Shown here: in pieces, positions 16,397-25,568 of the stretch
How the letters are laid out: each line of letters opens with the position of its first letter
Position numbering within the stretch: position 1 is the first letter of the stretch
DNA from: Echinicola strongylocentroti
GTDB taxonomy: Bacteria > Bacteroidota > Bacteroidia > Cytophagales > Cyclobacteriaceae
Direction: 5' to 3'
NCBI RefSeq assembly: GCF_003260975.1
Contig: NZ_CP030041.1
Location: forward strand, 5,831,501 to 5,895,500
DNA length: 64,000 bases
Made by a program: the position numbers and the translations under genes
The notes under the pieces: generated by a model
What the model was told of the DNA's origin: nothing
Databases searched by the model: none
The model's input: the letters and a program-made list of their open reading frames with translations, nothing else

Positions 16397-18703
16397 ATGA
16401 CCAATAAATACTTATTCAGCTTACTATTCATATCCTTCGGTTGGTTGACGGCACCCCATCAGGCAAATGGACAGGTAAAAACGGAGATAGACTGGCCAGA
16501 GTTCATGTCTCAGCATGACTTGGTTTGGGAGGATATTCCATTACAGTGGGCCGAAGGAGCATTTGTTGGGAACGGGCAACTTGGTATGATGATGTATGCC
16601 AAGATGGACGAGAACCGATTCAACTTCCATGTGGGAAGGCAAGATGTGACAGACCACAGAAGGGCACCTGATAAAAAAACATCCATGGGAGTAGAAGGGG
16701 CTAATTTGTTGGACTTTTCAAGGCTGGATATTGGCAAAATGGTGTTGCACCCAGCGGGTGAAATTCAAACGGCTCACATCCGTCAGGATTTATACAATGC
16801 CGAGGTTCGCGGTACTATTTTTACGGATAGGGGAGAGATTAAATTCCGTGCCTTCACCCCACATGATAGAATGGTTCAGGTTATTGAAGTCAGTTCCACA
16901 GAACAAAAAGAGGGTAAGGAACTTCCGTTTTCTTGGGAATGGATGCCTGGAAATCCTTCTTGTCCAAGGGCGCTACTTATGCCGGACCGATATGAGGATA
17001 CGTATAAAATGAACCCCTATAAACCTGAGATCAGTTCACTGGACGGAGCGTCAGTTTGTGTCCAGCGGCTGGAAGCAGGAGGCGACTATGCCACCGCCTG
17101 GAAGGAGGTAAGGTCCGGAGATGGGCGACAGGCGACCGTCTATATTGCTACGGCCAATGAAGTCCCTGAATCTAATAAATCAGCAGGGGTAGCTGTTAGC
17201 GATGTGAAGGAAGCAGCCGAATTAGGGGTCGAAGCACTGGAAGTGGCTCATCAGAAATGGTGGCATACCTATTTCCAAAAGTCATTTCTTAGCTTCCCTG
17301 ACACGAGAATGGAATCCTTTTACTGGATCCAATTGTATAAAATGGCCACTTGCTCTCGTGCAGATGGCCCAGCCCTTGATTTGTTGGGGCCGTTTTTTAA
17401 AAACACCTCCTGGCCTGGATTGTGGTGGAACCTTAATGTCCAACTCACCTATTGGCCGTTCAATGCCAGCAACCATCAGGATATTGCTATCAACTATATC
17501 AAATTGATCGATGATCACTTTGATTACCAGATCAAGCATAAGTCAGGAAAAAACCTAGGGGATTTTGCCTGGGCCACTCATAATTACTGGTTGTATTTTA
17601 ACTATCAAGGGGATGACCAATCCATCTTGGAAAAGTGGGTACCCAAAGGGATGGCCATTGCCAAAAAATATGAAGAAAAGCTAGCTCGAAACTCAGAAGG
17701 CCAATTAGAATTGACTCCTATGGGTTCTCCTGAATACATGGGATTTAAGTCCTTCAAAAACACCAATTATAACCTGGCCATACTACGTTGGTTGCTCAAT
17801 GCCCTTATAGAGGCCAATGAAAAAGCCGATCAATACCCCGAAAAGGTAGCGCATTGGAAAAGTATTTTGGCAGATCTGATTCCTTTTCCAGTAGATGAAA
17901 ATGGGCTGATGATAGGAAGTGACCAAGCAGTGGATATGTCTCACCGTCACTATTCCCACTTGTTGGCATTGTATCCGCTGTTCCAACTAAACCCAAACTC
18001 TCCAGCGGATCGTGACTTGGTGGTAAAGTCTGTTTTACACTGGCACAATATAGATAATGGGTCAGGTTTGGCCGGTTATTCTTTTACGGGGGCTTCATCA
18101 CTTTATGCTGCATTGGGTATGGGAGATGAGGCGGTAGCGGTAATGCAGGATTTTTTGGATGCCAATATTGGTAAGGCCCATTTTCTGCCCAATACATTTT
18201 ATATGGAGGGCACCAACCCTGTCATAGAAACGCCATTGAGCGGTGCTGCTGCCATAATGGAGTACAGTCTCCAAAGCTGGGGAAATAAAATCCGGGTTTT
18301 TCCTGCCATACCAAAAGATTGGAAAAACGCATCATTCAAAGATTTATTGGCCCAAGGAGGTTTTGAAGTAAGTGCATCACTTGAAAATGGCCAGGTCCAA
18401 TGGGTACGGATCAAGAGTTTGGCAGGGAAACCATGCAAGCTGGTCGTGCCTGGCTGGGAAAATGCCGTTACGGTGGGCATGGACAATGAGGTGAATATTA
18501 CTAAAACGGAACAAGGAGAATTTTCAATTGAGCTTGGTAAAAATGACACGGTGGTGTTGAGCCCTGCTGTATTGGAAAGCATACCCTCTATAATGCCAGT
18601 AGCACACCCTGATGACGAGACGAACTATTTTGGAGTGAAAAAAGGCCGAAAAAGAAAGCCGCTATTGGAAGCGCCTATCTTAGAATATAGTGAACAAAAT
18701 TGA
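16397..18703 (+). CDS. Divergent GH95-like glycosidase with D-to-E catalytic change
   Basis: A 768-residue exported protein, homologous over its length to the two GH95 proteins downstream but clearly more distant. The N-terminal FVGNGQLGMMMY matches the GH95 block [12 protein letters not shown]. The acid Glu is kept (E446 in GSPEY). The two Asn that assist the base are kept in WNLNVQLTYWP. The base, an Asp in QIDGNFG of GH95, is replaced by E611 in VIETPLSG; the alignment through MEYSLQS/AEMLVQS needs no gap. GH95 enzymes are inverting alpha-L-fucosidases or alpha-L-galactosidases. The longer carboxylate should change activity or substrate. About 65 residues at the C-terminus, ending in a basic GVKKGRKRKP stretch, have no match in the paralogs. 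Confidence 0.75.
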   Translation: MTNKYLFSLLFISFGWLTAPHQANGQVKTEIDWPEFMSQHDLVWEDIPLQWAEGAFVGNGQLGMMMYAKMDENRFNFHVGRQDVTDHRRAPDKKTSMGVEGANLLDFSRLDIGKMVLHPAGEIQTAHIRQDLYNAEVRGTIFTDRGEIKFRAFTPHDRMVQVIEVSSTEQKEGKELPFSWEWMPGNPSCPRALLMPDRYEDTYKMNPYKPEISSLDGASVCVQRLEAGGDYATAWKEVRSGDGRQATVYIATANEVPESNKSAGVAVSDVKEAAELGVEALEVAHQKWWHTYFQKSFLSFPDTRMESFYWIQLYKMATCSRADGPALDLLGPFFKNTSWPGLWWNLNVQLTYWPFNASNHQDIAINYIKLIDDHFDYQIKHKSGKNLGDFAWATHNYWLYFNYQGDDQSILEKWVPKGMAIAKKYEEKLARNSEGQLELTPMGSPEYMGFKSFKNTNYNLAILRWLLNALIEANEKADQYPEKVAHWKSILADLIPFPVDENGLMIGSDQAVDMSHRHYSHLLALYPLFQLNPNSPADRDLVVKSVLHWHNIDNGSGLAGYSFTGASSLYAALGMGDEAVAVMQDFLDANIGKAHFLPNTFYMEGTNPVIETPLSGAAAIMEYSLQSWGNKIRVFPAIPKDWKNASFKDLLAQGGFEVSASLENGQVQWVRIKSLAGKPCKLVVPGWENAVTVGMDNEVNITKTEQGEFSIELGKNDTVVLSPAVLESIPSIMPVAHPDDETNYFGVKKGRKRKPLLEAPILEYSEQN

Positions 18704-18738
18704 CCAAGATAATTAGCAACGACTAAACGTTAAAAAAG

Positions 18739-20379
18739 ATGAATAAGATCATACTATTTACCATAACCTTATTGTTACAAGGGGGGCTTTGTTTTGGACA
18801 AAAGCCCGTATCCGTCAGTTCAAAAGCAGCTGGTGAGAAATTTGAACACTTCTGGAGCAAAAGTGTAGGAGCGGGCCGAGCCAATGAAGGATTACGTGCT
18901 GGTTGGCTAGAGCAATTGGAAAAGGTGCAGCAAAATTGTGGGTTTGAATACGTGAGGTTTCACGGTATTTTCCATGATGATATGTTTCCCATCTTTGAAA
19001 AAGACGGGAAATACACCTATAACTGGCAATATATCGACGATTTGTTTGATAGGATGCTGGACTTGAATGTGCGGCCTTTTGTGGAGCTGGCCTTTTTCCC
19101 TACACCATTGGCGGCAGAAAACAGCAAAACGCAGTTTTGGTGGAAGGCCAATATCACCCCCGATGAATCTAAATACGACGAATGGTATAACTTGGTACAG
19201 GCCTTTACCCAGCATTGTGTGGATCGCTATGGGATCGACGAGGTGCTTACGTGGTATTTTGAAGTATGGAACGAGCCCAATCTCTATTATGGATTTTTTG
19301 ATGGTACCAAGTCGCAGTATTTTGAATTGTACAAACAGTCGGTGCTGGCAGTACGTTCGGTGGATGAGCGACTGAAAGTAGGAGGGCCTTCCAGTAGTAA
19401 CTTTGTGGCTGATGGCAGGTATGACGGCGAAGTAGAAAGCAGGGATGGCGATCTTATCACATTTACGGCAGATAATATCAATGACCTGGAATGGAAGGGC
19501 TCGTGGATAGTGGATTTTCTGGAATACTGTGAAAAGGAAGAGTTGCCGGTGGATTTTATATCTACACATCCTTACCCTACCGATTATCCTTTTAATCCCA
19601 ATACGGGCAAAGGAAAGGATTTTTCACGGTACGTAAATTCTACCAAGGATGATATGGAGTGGCTTAATGAAGTAATAAAAAACAGTGCGTATCCAACTGC
19701 CGAAATTCACCTTACGGAATGGAATACAAGCCCGAACAGCCGGGATGCCATGCACGACTTTTTACCTCCTGCTGCCTATATTGCCAAGGTAAATCTGGAT
19801 TGCATTGGATTGGCCAATTCATTGGCATTCTGGACGTTTACGGATATTTTTGAAGAAAAAGGTGGTGGAGAGAGTATTTTTCACGGAGGTTTTGGCATGA
19901 TCAATTACCAAGGTCTTGTGAAGCCTTCCTATCATGCCTATCGAATGCTTCACCAGCTCGGGGACGAGAAAATCTATCATAACGATTACCTATTTGTGAG
20001 CAGAAAATCAGGCGATGGAAAAATAGTAGCATTGGCCTATAACTACCCCGAAGACCATTACAATGCAGTGCCTTCCAGTATCAAAAAGATCGACCAGCAT
20101 AAAAATGGCAAAAGCCGATCCTTGGACTTTAACTTATCTGACCTAAAATCGGGCACCATGTTCAAAATAGAAGTACTGGACTGGGAAAGTGGAAATATCT
20201 ATGACTACTGGGAACAAATGGGCAAACCGGAACCACCAACGCGTGAACAGATAAAAGTAATGAAAAACTACGCTGAGAACTTGGACACTGACCTTGTTAG
20301 TGCCGATGAAAATGGAGAAGTCAGTTTTCAACGTACGCTGGCTCCTTGGAGTTTGGTCCTTATAGAACAGGTTAATTGA
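18739..20379 (+). CDS. GH39-family glycosidase (beta-xylosidase / alpha-L-iduronidase type)
   Basis: A 546-residue exported protein (signal peptide MNKIILFTITLLLQGGLCFG). The (beta/alpha)8 barrel carries the GH39 signatures: acid/base E179 in EVWNEPNL and nucleophile E327 in LTEWNTSP, with KVGGPSSS and STHPYPTDYP between them. The C-terminal ~150 residues form the expected beta-sandwich. Known GH39 activities include beta-xylosidase, alpha-L-iduronidase and exo-beta-galactosidase types. With several uronate lyases and an iduronate-sulfatase-like gene nearby, iduronidase or xylosidase activity on a sulfated glycan is reasonable, but sequence alone does not choose. It lies between the divergent GH95-like gene and the two standard GH95 genes, with short gaps (35 and 52 bp). 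Confidence 0.85.
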   Translation: MNKIILFTITLLLQGGLCFGQKPVSVSSKAAGEKFEHFWSKSVGAGRANEGLRAGWLEQLEKVQQNCGFEYVRFHGIFHDDMFPIFEKDGKYTYNWQYIDDLFDRMLDLNVRPFVELAFFPTPLAAENSKTQFWWKANITPDESKYDEWYNLVQAFTQHCVDRYGIDEVLTWYFEVWNEPNLYYGFFDGTKSQYFELYKQSVLAVRSVDERLKVGGPSSSNFVADGRYDGEVESRDGDLITFTADNINDLEWKGSWIVDFLEYCEKEELPVDFISTHPYPTDYPFNPNTGKGKDFSRYVNSTKDDMEWLNEVIKNSAYPTAEIHLTEWNTSPNSRDAMHDFLPPAAYIAKVNLDCIGLANSLAFWTFTDIFEEKGGGESIFHGGFGMINYQGLVKPSYHAYRMLHQLGDEKIYHNDYLFVSRKSGDGKIVALAYNYPEDHYNAVPSSIKKIDQHKNGKSRSLDFNLSDLKSGTMFKIEVLDWESGNIYDYWEQMGKPEPPTREQIKVMKNYAENLDTDLVSADENGEVSFQRTLAPWSLVLIEQVN

Positions 20380-20431
20380 TCTTTACATCACTTGTGCAAA
20401 TAATTAAATAAACCATTGTAAATAACCTGAA

Positions 20432-22930
20432 ATGAGATTCATAAGACATATCTTTTTATTTGTCATGCTGGGTGTTTCCATAGCTGGCCAAGCCCAAGAC
20501 TTGAAGTTGTGGTATGATCGTCCCGCACCGGACTGGAATGAGGCGTTACCTATTGGAAACGGAAGGTTAGGCGCTATGGTCTATGGTGATCCCCTAAGGG
20601 AGAATATCCAACTTAACGAGGAAACGCTTTGGTCCGGAGGGCCACACCGCAATGATAACCCGGACACAAAGGCCATATTGGACGATATCCGAGCGCTGCT
20701 TTTTGAGGGGAAGTACAAAGAAGCCCATGACTTGGCCAATGCCAAAATCATTTCCCAAACATCCCATGGGATGCCCTACGAAACGGCAGGAAACCTATAC
20801 CTTGATTTTCCCGGTAGTGATAATTATACCAATTATTATCGGGAATTGGATATTAGTAAAGCCATCCAAAAGACGACCTATACGGTGAATGGTGTGGATT
20901 ATGAGCGGGAAATGTTTACTTCCTTCGCCGACCAAGTACTGGTCATCCATCTTCGTGCAAGCCAACCAGGGAAAATCAACTTTACGGCCACCATGGATCG
21001 GCCTGATTCTACCTTGCGAAAGCTGTCTACAGCAGGTGATAACCTCCTGATAATGAATGGCAGGAATGCTGACCGCAAAAATAAGCGTTTACCCAAAGGT
21101 GCTGTGGGAACCAAAGGGCAACTGAAATTCGAATCATTGGTAAAGGTCATCCCGCAAGGAGGGAATCTGGTGACAGAAGAAGCTTCCCTGACCGTAATGA
21201 ATGCCAATAGTGCTACCATTTATGTTTCCATTGCCACTAATTTTGTCAATTACCAAGATATCAGTGGTGATCAGCATGAGCGAGCCCAATCGTACCTGAA
21301 AGGGGTGGAAGGAAAATCCTATGATGCACTCAAAGAAGCCCACATTGCCAAATACCAACGGTTTTTTGATCGGGTAACCTTGGATCTTGGCCATACAGCA
21401 GAAGCTGAAAAAACTACCGATCAACGTATCAGGGATTTCAGTAAGGTAAATGATCCTTCTTTGGCGGCACTTTATTTTCAGTACGGGAGATACCTTTTGA
21501 TCAGCTCTTCCCAACCGGGCGGCCAGCCATCAAACTTACAGGGTATTTGGTGCAACCAACTCGACCCACCATGGAAAAGTGCCTACACCATCAATATCAA
21601 TACGGAAATGAATTACTGGCCTGCCGAAGTGACCAATCTCCCAGAGATGCATGAACCATTGATCCAAATGGTGAAGGAGCTGTCCGAAGCAGGGAAAGAA
21701 ACCGCCCAAGTGATGTATGGCGCTGATGGCTGGACGACGCATCACAATACGGATCTTTGGCGCATCTGTGGCCCGGTGGATGGAGCTACTTGGGGGATGT
21801 GGCCAATGGGAGGTGTATGGCTGTCCCAACACCTCTGGGACAAGTTCATGTTTTCTGGTGACCTTGAGTACTTAAAGGATGTCTACCCTGCGATGAAAGG
21901 TGCTAGCGCTTTCTGTCTTGATTTTTTGACTCCAGAGCCCACAAATGGGTGGTTGGTAGTGGCTCCTTCCACTTCCCCAGAGAACAGGCCCCAACATTTT
22001 CCAAACATGGTAAACATAGCTTATGGTACCACGATGGATACACAGCTGGTATTCGATATCCTTACCAAGACTGCCAAGGCAGCACAATTACTCGATGTGG
22101 ATGCGGAGTTGGTGGCTAAAATTGACAAAGTACTCCCTCAGCTTCCGCCCATGCAAGTGGGACAGCACGGTCAGCTTCAAGAATGGCTTTATGATTGGGA
22201 TGACCCTGAGGACCATCATCGACATGTTTCACATCTCTACGGGCTGTACCCCTCCAACCAGATTTCGCCTTATCAAAACCCCACATTAGTAGAAGCGGCC
22301 AAAAACGTGTTGATCTACCGTGGTGATCCTTCTACAGGCTGGTCCATGAACTGGAAAATCAACCTTTGGGCGCGCTTGCTGGATGGAAACCACGCTTATA
22401 AGCTGATGACAGATCAGATCAAATTGGTAGGAAGACCAGATTCCCCCAAAGGTGGCGGGACGTACGCCAATATGCTCGATGCCCATCCTCCTTTTCAAAT
22501 AGACGGAAACTTTGGATTTACCTCTGGACTGGCCGAAATGCTGGTACAGAGCCACGATGGCGCCGTTCACTTATTACCTGCCCTACCCGATGTGTGGGAT
22601 AAAGGCAAAGTCGAAGGGCTACGGGCCAGGGGCGGTTTTGTCATCGAGTCATTGGAATGGGAGGATGGTCAGGTCAAAGAGGCCGTTATCCGTTCGACCA
22701 TAGGAGGAAACTGTAGGATACGTTCTTTTAGCGAACTTTCCCTCAAAGGAACGGGAAGCCTTAAAATTGCCGAAGGCACCAACCAAAACTTGTTTTATCA
22801 AGTGCCACAGATCGAAAACCCTGAAATTTCAGCAAAGGCCAGCCTAGCAGCATTTGAAGTGCCTAAAAGCCATTTATATGAGTTGTCAACTAACCCAGGA
22901 CAACGCATTGTTTTAGTCAGTAAACCATGA
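20432..22930 (+). CDS. GH95 family alpha-L-fucosidase / alpha-L-galactosidase
   Basis: An 832-residue exported protein (signal peptide to about residue 22), the normal length for GH95. All catalytic residues known for the family are visible: [13 protein letters not shown] near residue 36, N388 and N390 in INTEMNYWP, acid E517 in TSPENRP, and base D691 in FQIDGNFG. Other blocks are [33 protein letters not shown] and [13 protein letters not shown]. The enzyme would remove terminal alpha-1,2-linked L-fucose or L-galactose by inversion in the periplasm. It is paired with the paralog at 22948 (17-bp gap) and shares with it a 62-bp DNA patch that is nearly identical, although flanking DNA is much less alike. 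The family call is certain; fucose versus galactose cannot be decided. Confidence 0.92.
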   Translation: MRFIRHIFLFVMLGVSIAGQAQDLKLWYDRPAPDWNEALPIGNGRLGAMVYGDPLRENIQLNEETLWSGGPHRNDNPDTKAILDDIRALLFEGKYKEAHDLANAKIISQTSHGMPYETAGNLYLDFPGSDNYTNYYRELDISKAIQKTTYTVNGVDYEREMFTSFADQVLVIHLRASQPGKINFTATMDRPDSTLRKLSTAGDNLLIMNGRNADRKNKRLPKGAVGTKGQLKFESLVKVIPQGGNLVTEEASLTVMNANSATIYVSIATNFVNYQDISGDQHERAQSYLKGVEGKSYDALKEAHIAKYQRFFDRVTLDLGHTAEAEKTTDQRIRDFSKVNDPSLAALYFQYGRYLLISSSQPGGQPSNLQGIWCNQLDPPWKSAYTININTEMNYWPAEVTNLPEMHEPLIQMVKELSEAGKETAQVMYGADGWTTHHNTDLWRICGPVDGATWGMWPMGGVWLSQHLWDKFMFSGDLEYLKDVYPAMKGASAFCLDFLTPEPTNGWLVVAPSTSPENRPQHFPNMVNIAYGTTMDTQLVFDILTKTAKAAQLLDVDAELVAKIDKVLPQLPPMQVGQHGQLQEWLYDWDDPEDHHRHVSHLYGLYPSNQISPYQNPTLVEAAKNVLIYRGDPSTGWSMNWKINLWARLLDGNHAYKLMTDQIKLVGRPDSPKGGGTYANMLDAHPPFQIDGNFGFTSGLAEMLVQSHDGAVHLLPALPDVWDKGKVEGLRARGGFVIESLEWEDGQVKEAVIRSTIGGNCRIRSFSELSLKGTGSLKIAEGTNQNLFYQVPQIENPEISAKASLAAFEVPKSHLYELSTNPGQRIVLVSKP

Positions 22931-22947
22931 AATAACCTTAAGTACTT

Positions 22948-25479
22948 ATGAAGAATCAATGGATTACGAATTTCAAGCATTGTTTTCCTATCATCATTGC
23001 CTTGATTGGCCTTCAGAACGTTTGTTTTGGCCAAGGGAATCAGGAAGGAGAAAATGTAAAGAGCGATCGCCGTTTGTCACTGTGGTACGAACAGCCAGCC
23101 ACAGAGTGGACCAAAGCCCTTCCTATAGGGAATGGTCGACTTGGAGCCATGGTGTATGGCGGGATCCAAATGGAGCACTTGCAGCTGAATGAGGAAACGC
23201 TATGGAATGGCGGACCGCATAGTTATGATAATCCAGAAGCCTATCAATACCTTAAGGAAGTGAGGGGATTATTGGAACAGGGTGAATATATCCAAGCTGA
23301 AGATACAGCCCAAAAAATGCTCGGGTCACCTTCCAAGCAGATGGCCTATCAGCCATTTGGAGATTTGTTTTTGATGTTTCCGCAAGGTGAAAAAGCAAAA
23401 AACTACCGTCATGAGCTTGATTTGGCGTCGGCAGTGAGTACTGTTTCCTATGATATCGGCCCCACCCACTATACCAGGAAGGTGTTTGCCTCCCATCCCG
23501 ATGAGTCGATTGTCATGCGGGTAGAGGGGGAAGGCGAGGGACAGGTTACCTTTGATCTATTACTTACCAGTCCGCATCCATCCTCCACCTCAGTGGATGA
23601 GCATGGCCTGTTAGTGATGAAAGGCCAGTTGGGTCCCCGTGAAGAAAGAGGGCTGATAGGTCCTTGGGAAGGAGAGGGAATCGAATTTGCCGCTAAGGTA
23701 AAAGTCTTGGCCGAAGGAGGAGAGGTGGTCTCACAAGGAGAAAAAATATCCGTCAGGGATGCCGATGCAGTGACCTTGGTATATGTGGCGGCCACCAGTT
23801 TTGAAAGCTATGATGATGTAAGCGGAGACCCTGTGCAGAAGGTCAATGATGATTTATCGGCAGTAGACGGAAAGTCCTATGACGATTTATATCAAAGGCA
23901 CATTAAAGAATATTCAGAGGTGTTTAACAGGGTTTCTATTGACCTTGGTGGTCCAGAGGAAGGGGATGATGTCCCTACAGATCAAAGACTTCACAAAGTG
24001 ATCGACGGAGGAACGGATCCATTGCTGGCAGAAAAGATCTTCCAATATGGCCGTTACTTAATGATAGCTGGATCCAGACCAGGTTCGCAGCCATTGAACC
24101 TTCAGGGGATTTGGAATGGGACGATTAACCCTCCTTGGGCCAGTAAGTACACGATCAATATCAATATCCAGATGAATTATTGGGTAGCTGAGGTGTGTAA
24201 TTTGAGTGAGTTCCATGAGCCTTTACTGAACATGGTGGATGAGTTACAGGGGCCCGGAAGCACTACAGCCGAGGTACATTATCGTGCCAATGGCTGGGTG
24301 ACTCACCATAATACAGACCTCTGGCGTGGTACGGCTCCCGTGGATGGTGCGCAGTGGGGAATGTGGCCCATGGGAGGAGCATGGCTTTGCCAGCACTTAT
24401 GGGAGCATTACCTATATACGGGAGATCGTGAGTTTCTCAAGAAAGCCTATCCCATCATGAAGGGAGCGGCCACTTTCTTTTTTGATGCATTGGTAGAAAA
24501 TGAGGAGGGATACCTGATTACTTCTCCTTCTATTTCACCAGAGCATAGCCATGGGGGCACCACAGCCGATGGCCTAAGTGTGGGACGGGATGGCACCTCG
24601 CTTTGTGCTGGTCCTACCATGGATACCCAGATCTTGAATGACCTGTTTGCCAATTGTGTGAGGGCATCTGAAATATTGGGAGAGGACAAGAAGTTTAGGC
24701 ATCAGGTCGAACGAACAAGAGCCAGGTTGGCTCCAATGAAAGTGGGCCGCTACGGTCAGCTTCAGGAGTGGCAGTCCGATTGGGACAATCCTGATGATCC
24801 CCATTCCCATGTTTCACACTTGTACGGACTTTATCCAAGTAGCCAAATAAACCCTTCCAAAACGCCCGTTCTTTTTGATGCAGCGCGGACTTCGTTGATC
24901 CAGCGTGGCTTTAATGATGGCTGGCCCGGGGCTTGGAGGATTTCTCTATGGGCCAGGGTAGGAGATGGCAATAACGCCCACAAATCCCTCAATGACTATG
25001 TCATCCCAGGATTGTCCGAAAGTTTGCTCAACAACGGTAGGGTGTTCCAGATAGACGCTAATTTTGGAGCGACCGCAGGGATAGCCGAAATGTTGCTTCA
25101 GAGCCATGATGGGGCTGTCAACTTATTACCTGCCTTGCCAGATGTGTGGGATAAAGGCAAAGTCGAAGGGCTACAGGCCAGGGGCGGTTTTGTCATCGAG
25201 TCCATGACTTGGAAAGATGGTCAGCTCGAGGAAGCAGTGATCAAATCAACACTTGGTGGCAATTGTAGGGTGAAAGCATCCAACGAGCTGGTTTTAGCAA
25301 GTGGCCAATCCCTGAAACTGGCCAAAGGCAACAATAAGAATGAGTTTTATCAAATTCCAGCTATAAAAGAACCGGTGATAGCCGATCGCTCGGCCCTACA
25401 AGGCTATTCTGTCCCAGAAACCACTGCATATGATATACCTACCGAAAAGGGTGAAATAATCAGGTTGGAGAGGAAGTAA
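22948..25479 (+). CDS. GH95 family alpha-L-fucosidase / alpha-L-galactosidase, second copy
   Basis: An 843-residue exported protein (signal peptide to about residue 28). GH95 residues are complete: [13 protein letters not shown] near 56, N404 and N406 in INIQMNYWV, E532 in SISPEHS and D703 in FQIDANFG. Compared with its neighbour it has a longer loop after the acid Glu (SHGGTTADGLSVGRDGTS), which probably alters the active-site rim and so specificity. [25 protein letters not shown] marks the usual GH95 segment. It follows the other GH95 by 17 bp, so the two are translated from one message. Two intact and one altered GH95 in a row suggest several alpha-L-fucosyl (or galactosyl) linkages or sulfation patterns in the substrate. 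Confidence 0.92.
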   Translation: MKNQWITNFKHCFPIIIALIGLQNVCFGQGNQEGENVKSDRRLSLWYEQPATEWTKALPIGNGRLGAMVYGGIQMEHLQLNEETLWNGGPHSYDNPEAYQYLKEVRGLLEQGEYIQAEDTAQKMLGSPSKQMAYQPFGDLFLMFPQGEKAKNYRHELDLASAVSTVSYDIGPTHYTRKVFASHPDESIVMRVEGEGEGQVTFDLLLTSPHPSSTSVDEHGLLVMKGQLGPREERGLIGPWEGEGIEFAAKVKVLAEGGEVVSQGEKISVRDADAVTLVYVAATSFESYDDVSGDPVQKVNDDLSAVDGKSYDDLYQRHIKEYSEVFNRVSIDLGGPEEGDDVPTDQRLHKVIDGGTDPLLAEKIFQYGRYLMIAGSRPGSQPLNLQGIWNGTINPPWASKYTININIQMNYWVAEVCNLSEFHEPLLNMVDELQGPGSTTAEVHYRANGWVTHHNTDLWRGTAPVDGAQWGMWPMGGAWLCQHLWEHYLYTGDREFLKKAYPIMKGAATFFFDALVENEEGYLITSPSISPEHSHGGTTADGLSVGRDGTSLCAGPTMDTQILNDLFANCVRASEILGEDKKFRHQVERTRARLAPMKVGRYGQLQEWQSDWDNPDDPHSHVSHLYGLYPSSQINPSKTPVLFDAARTSLIQRGFNDGWPGAWRISLWARVGDGNNAHKSLNDYVIPGLSESLLNNGRVFQIDANFGATAGIAEMLLQSHDGAVNLLPALPDVWDKGKVEGLQARGGFVIESMTWKDGQLEEAVIKSTLGGNCRVKASNELVLASGQSLKLAKGNNKNEFYQIPAIKEPVIADRSALQGYSVPETTAYDIPTEKGEIIRLERK

Positions 25480-25568
25480 ACCATCGCTAGATGCGGTTCG
25501 TCATCCAAGGCCTTCACTAAGGATGGGCTATGGCTAGGGAATCCAGCAATACGTCAATAAATTAAATT

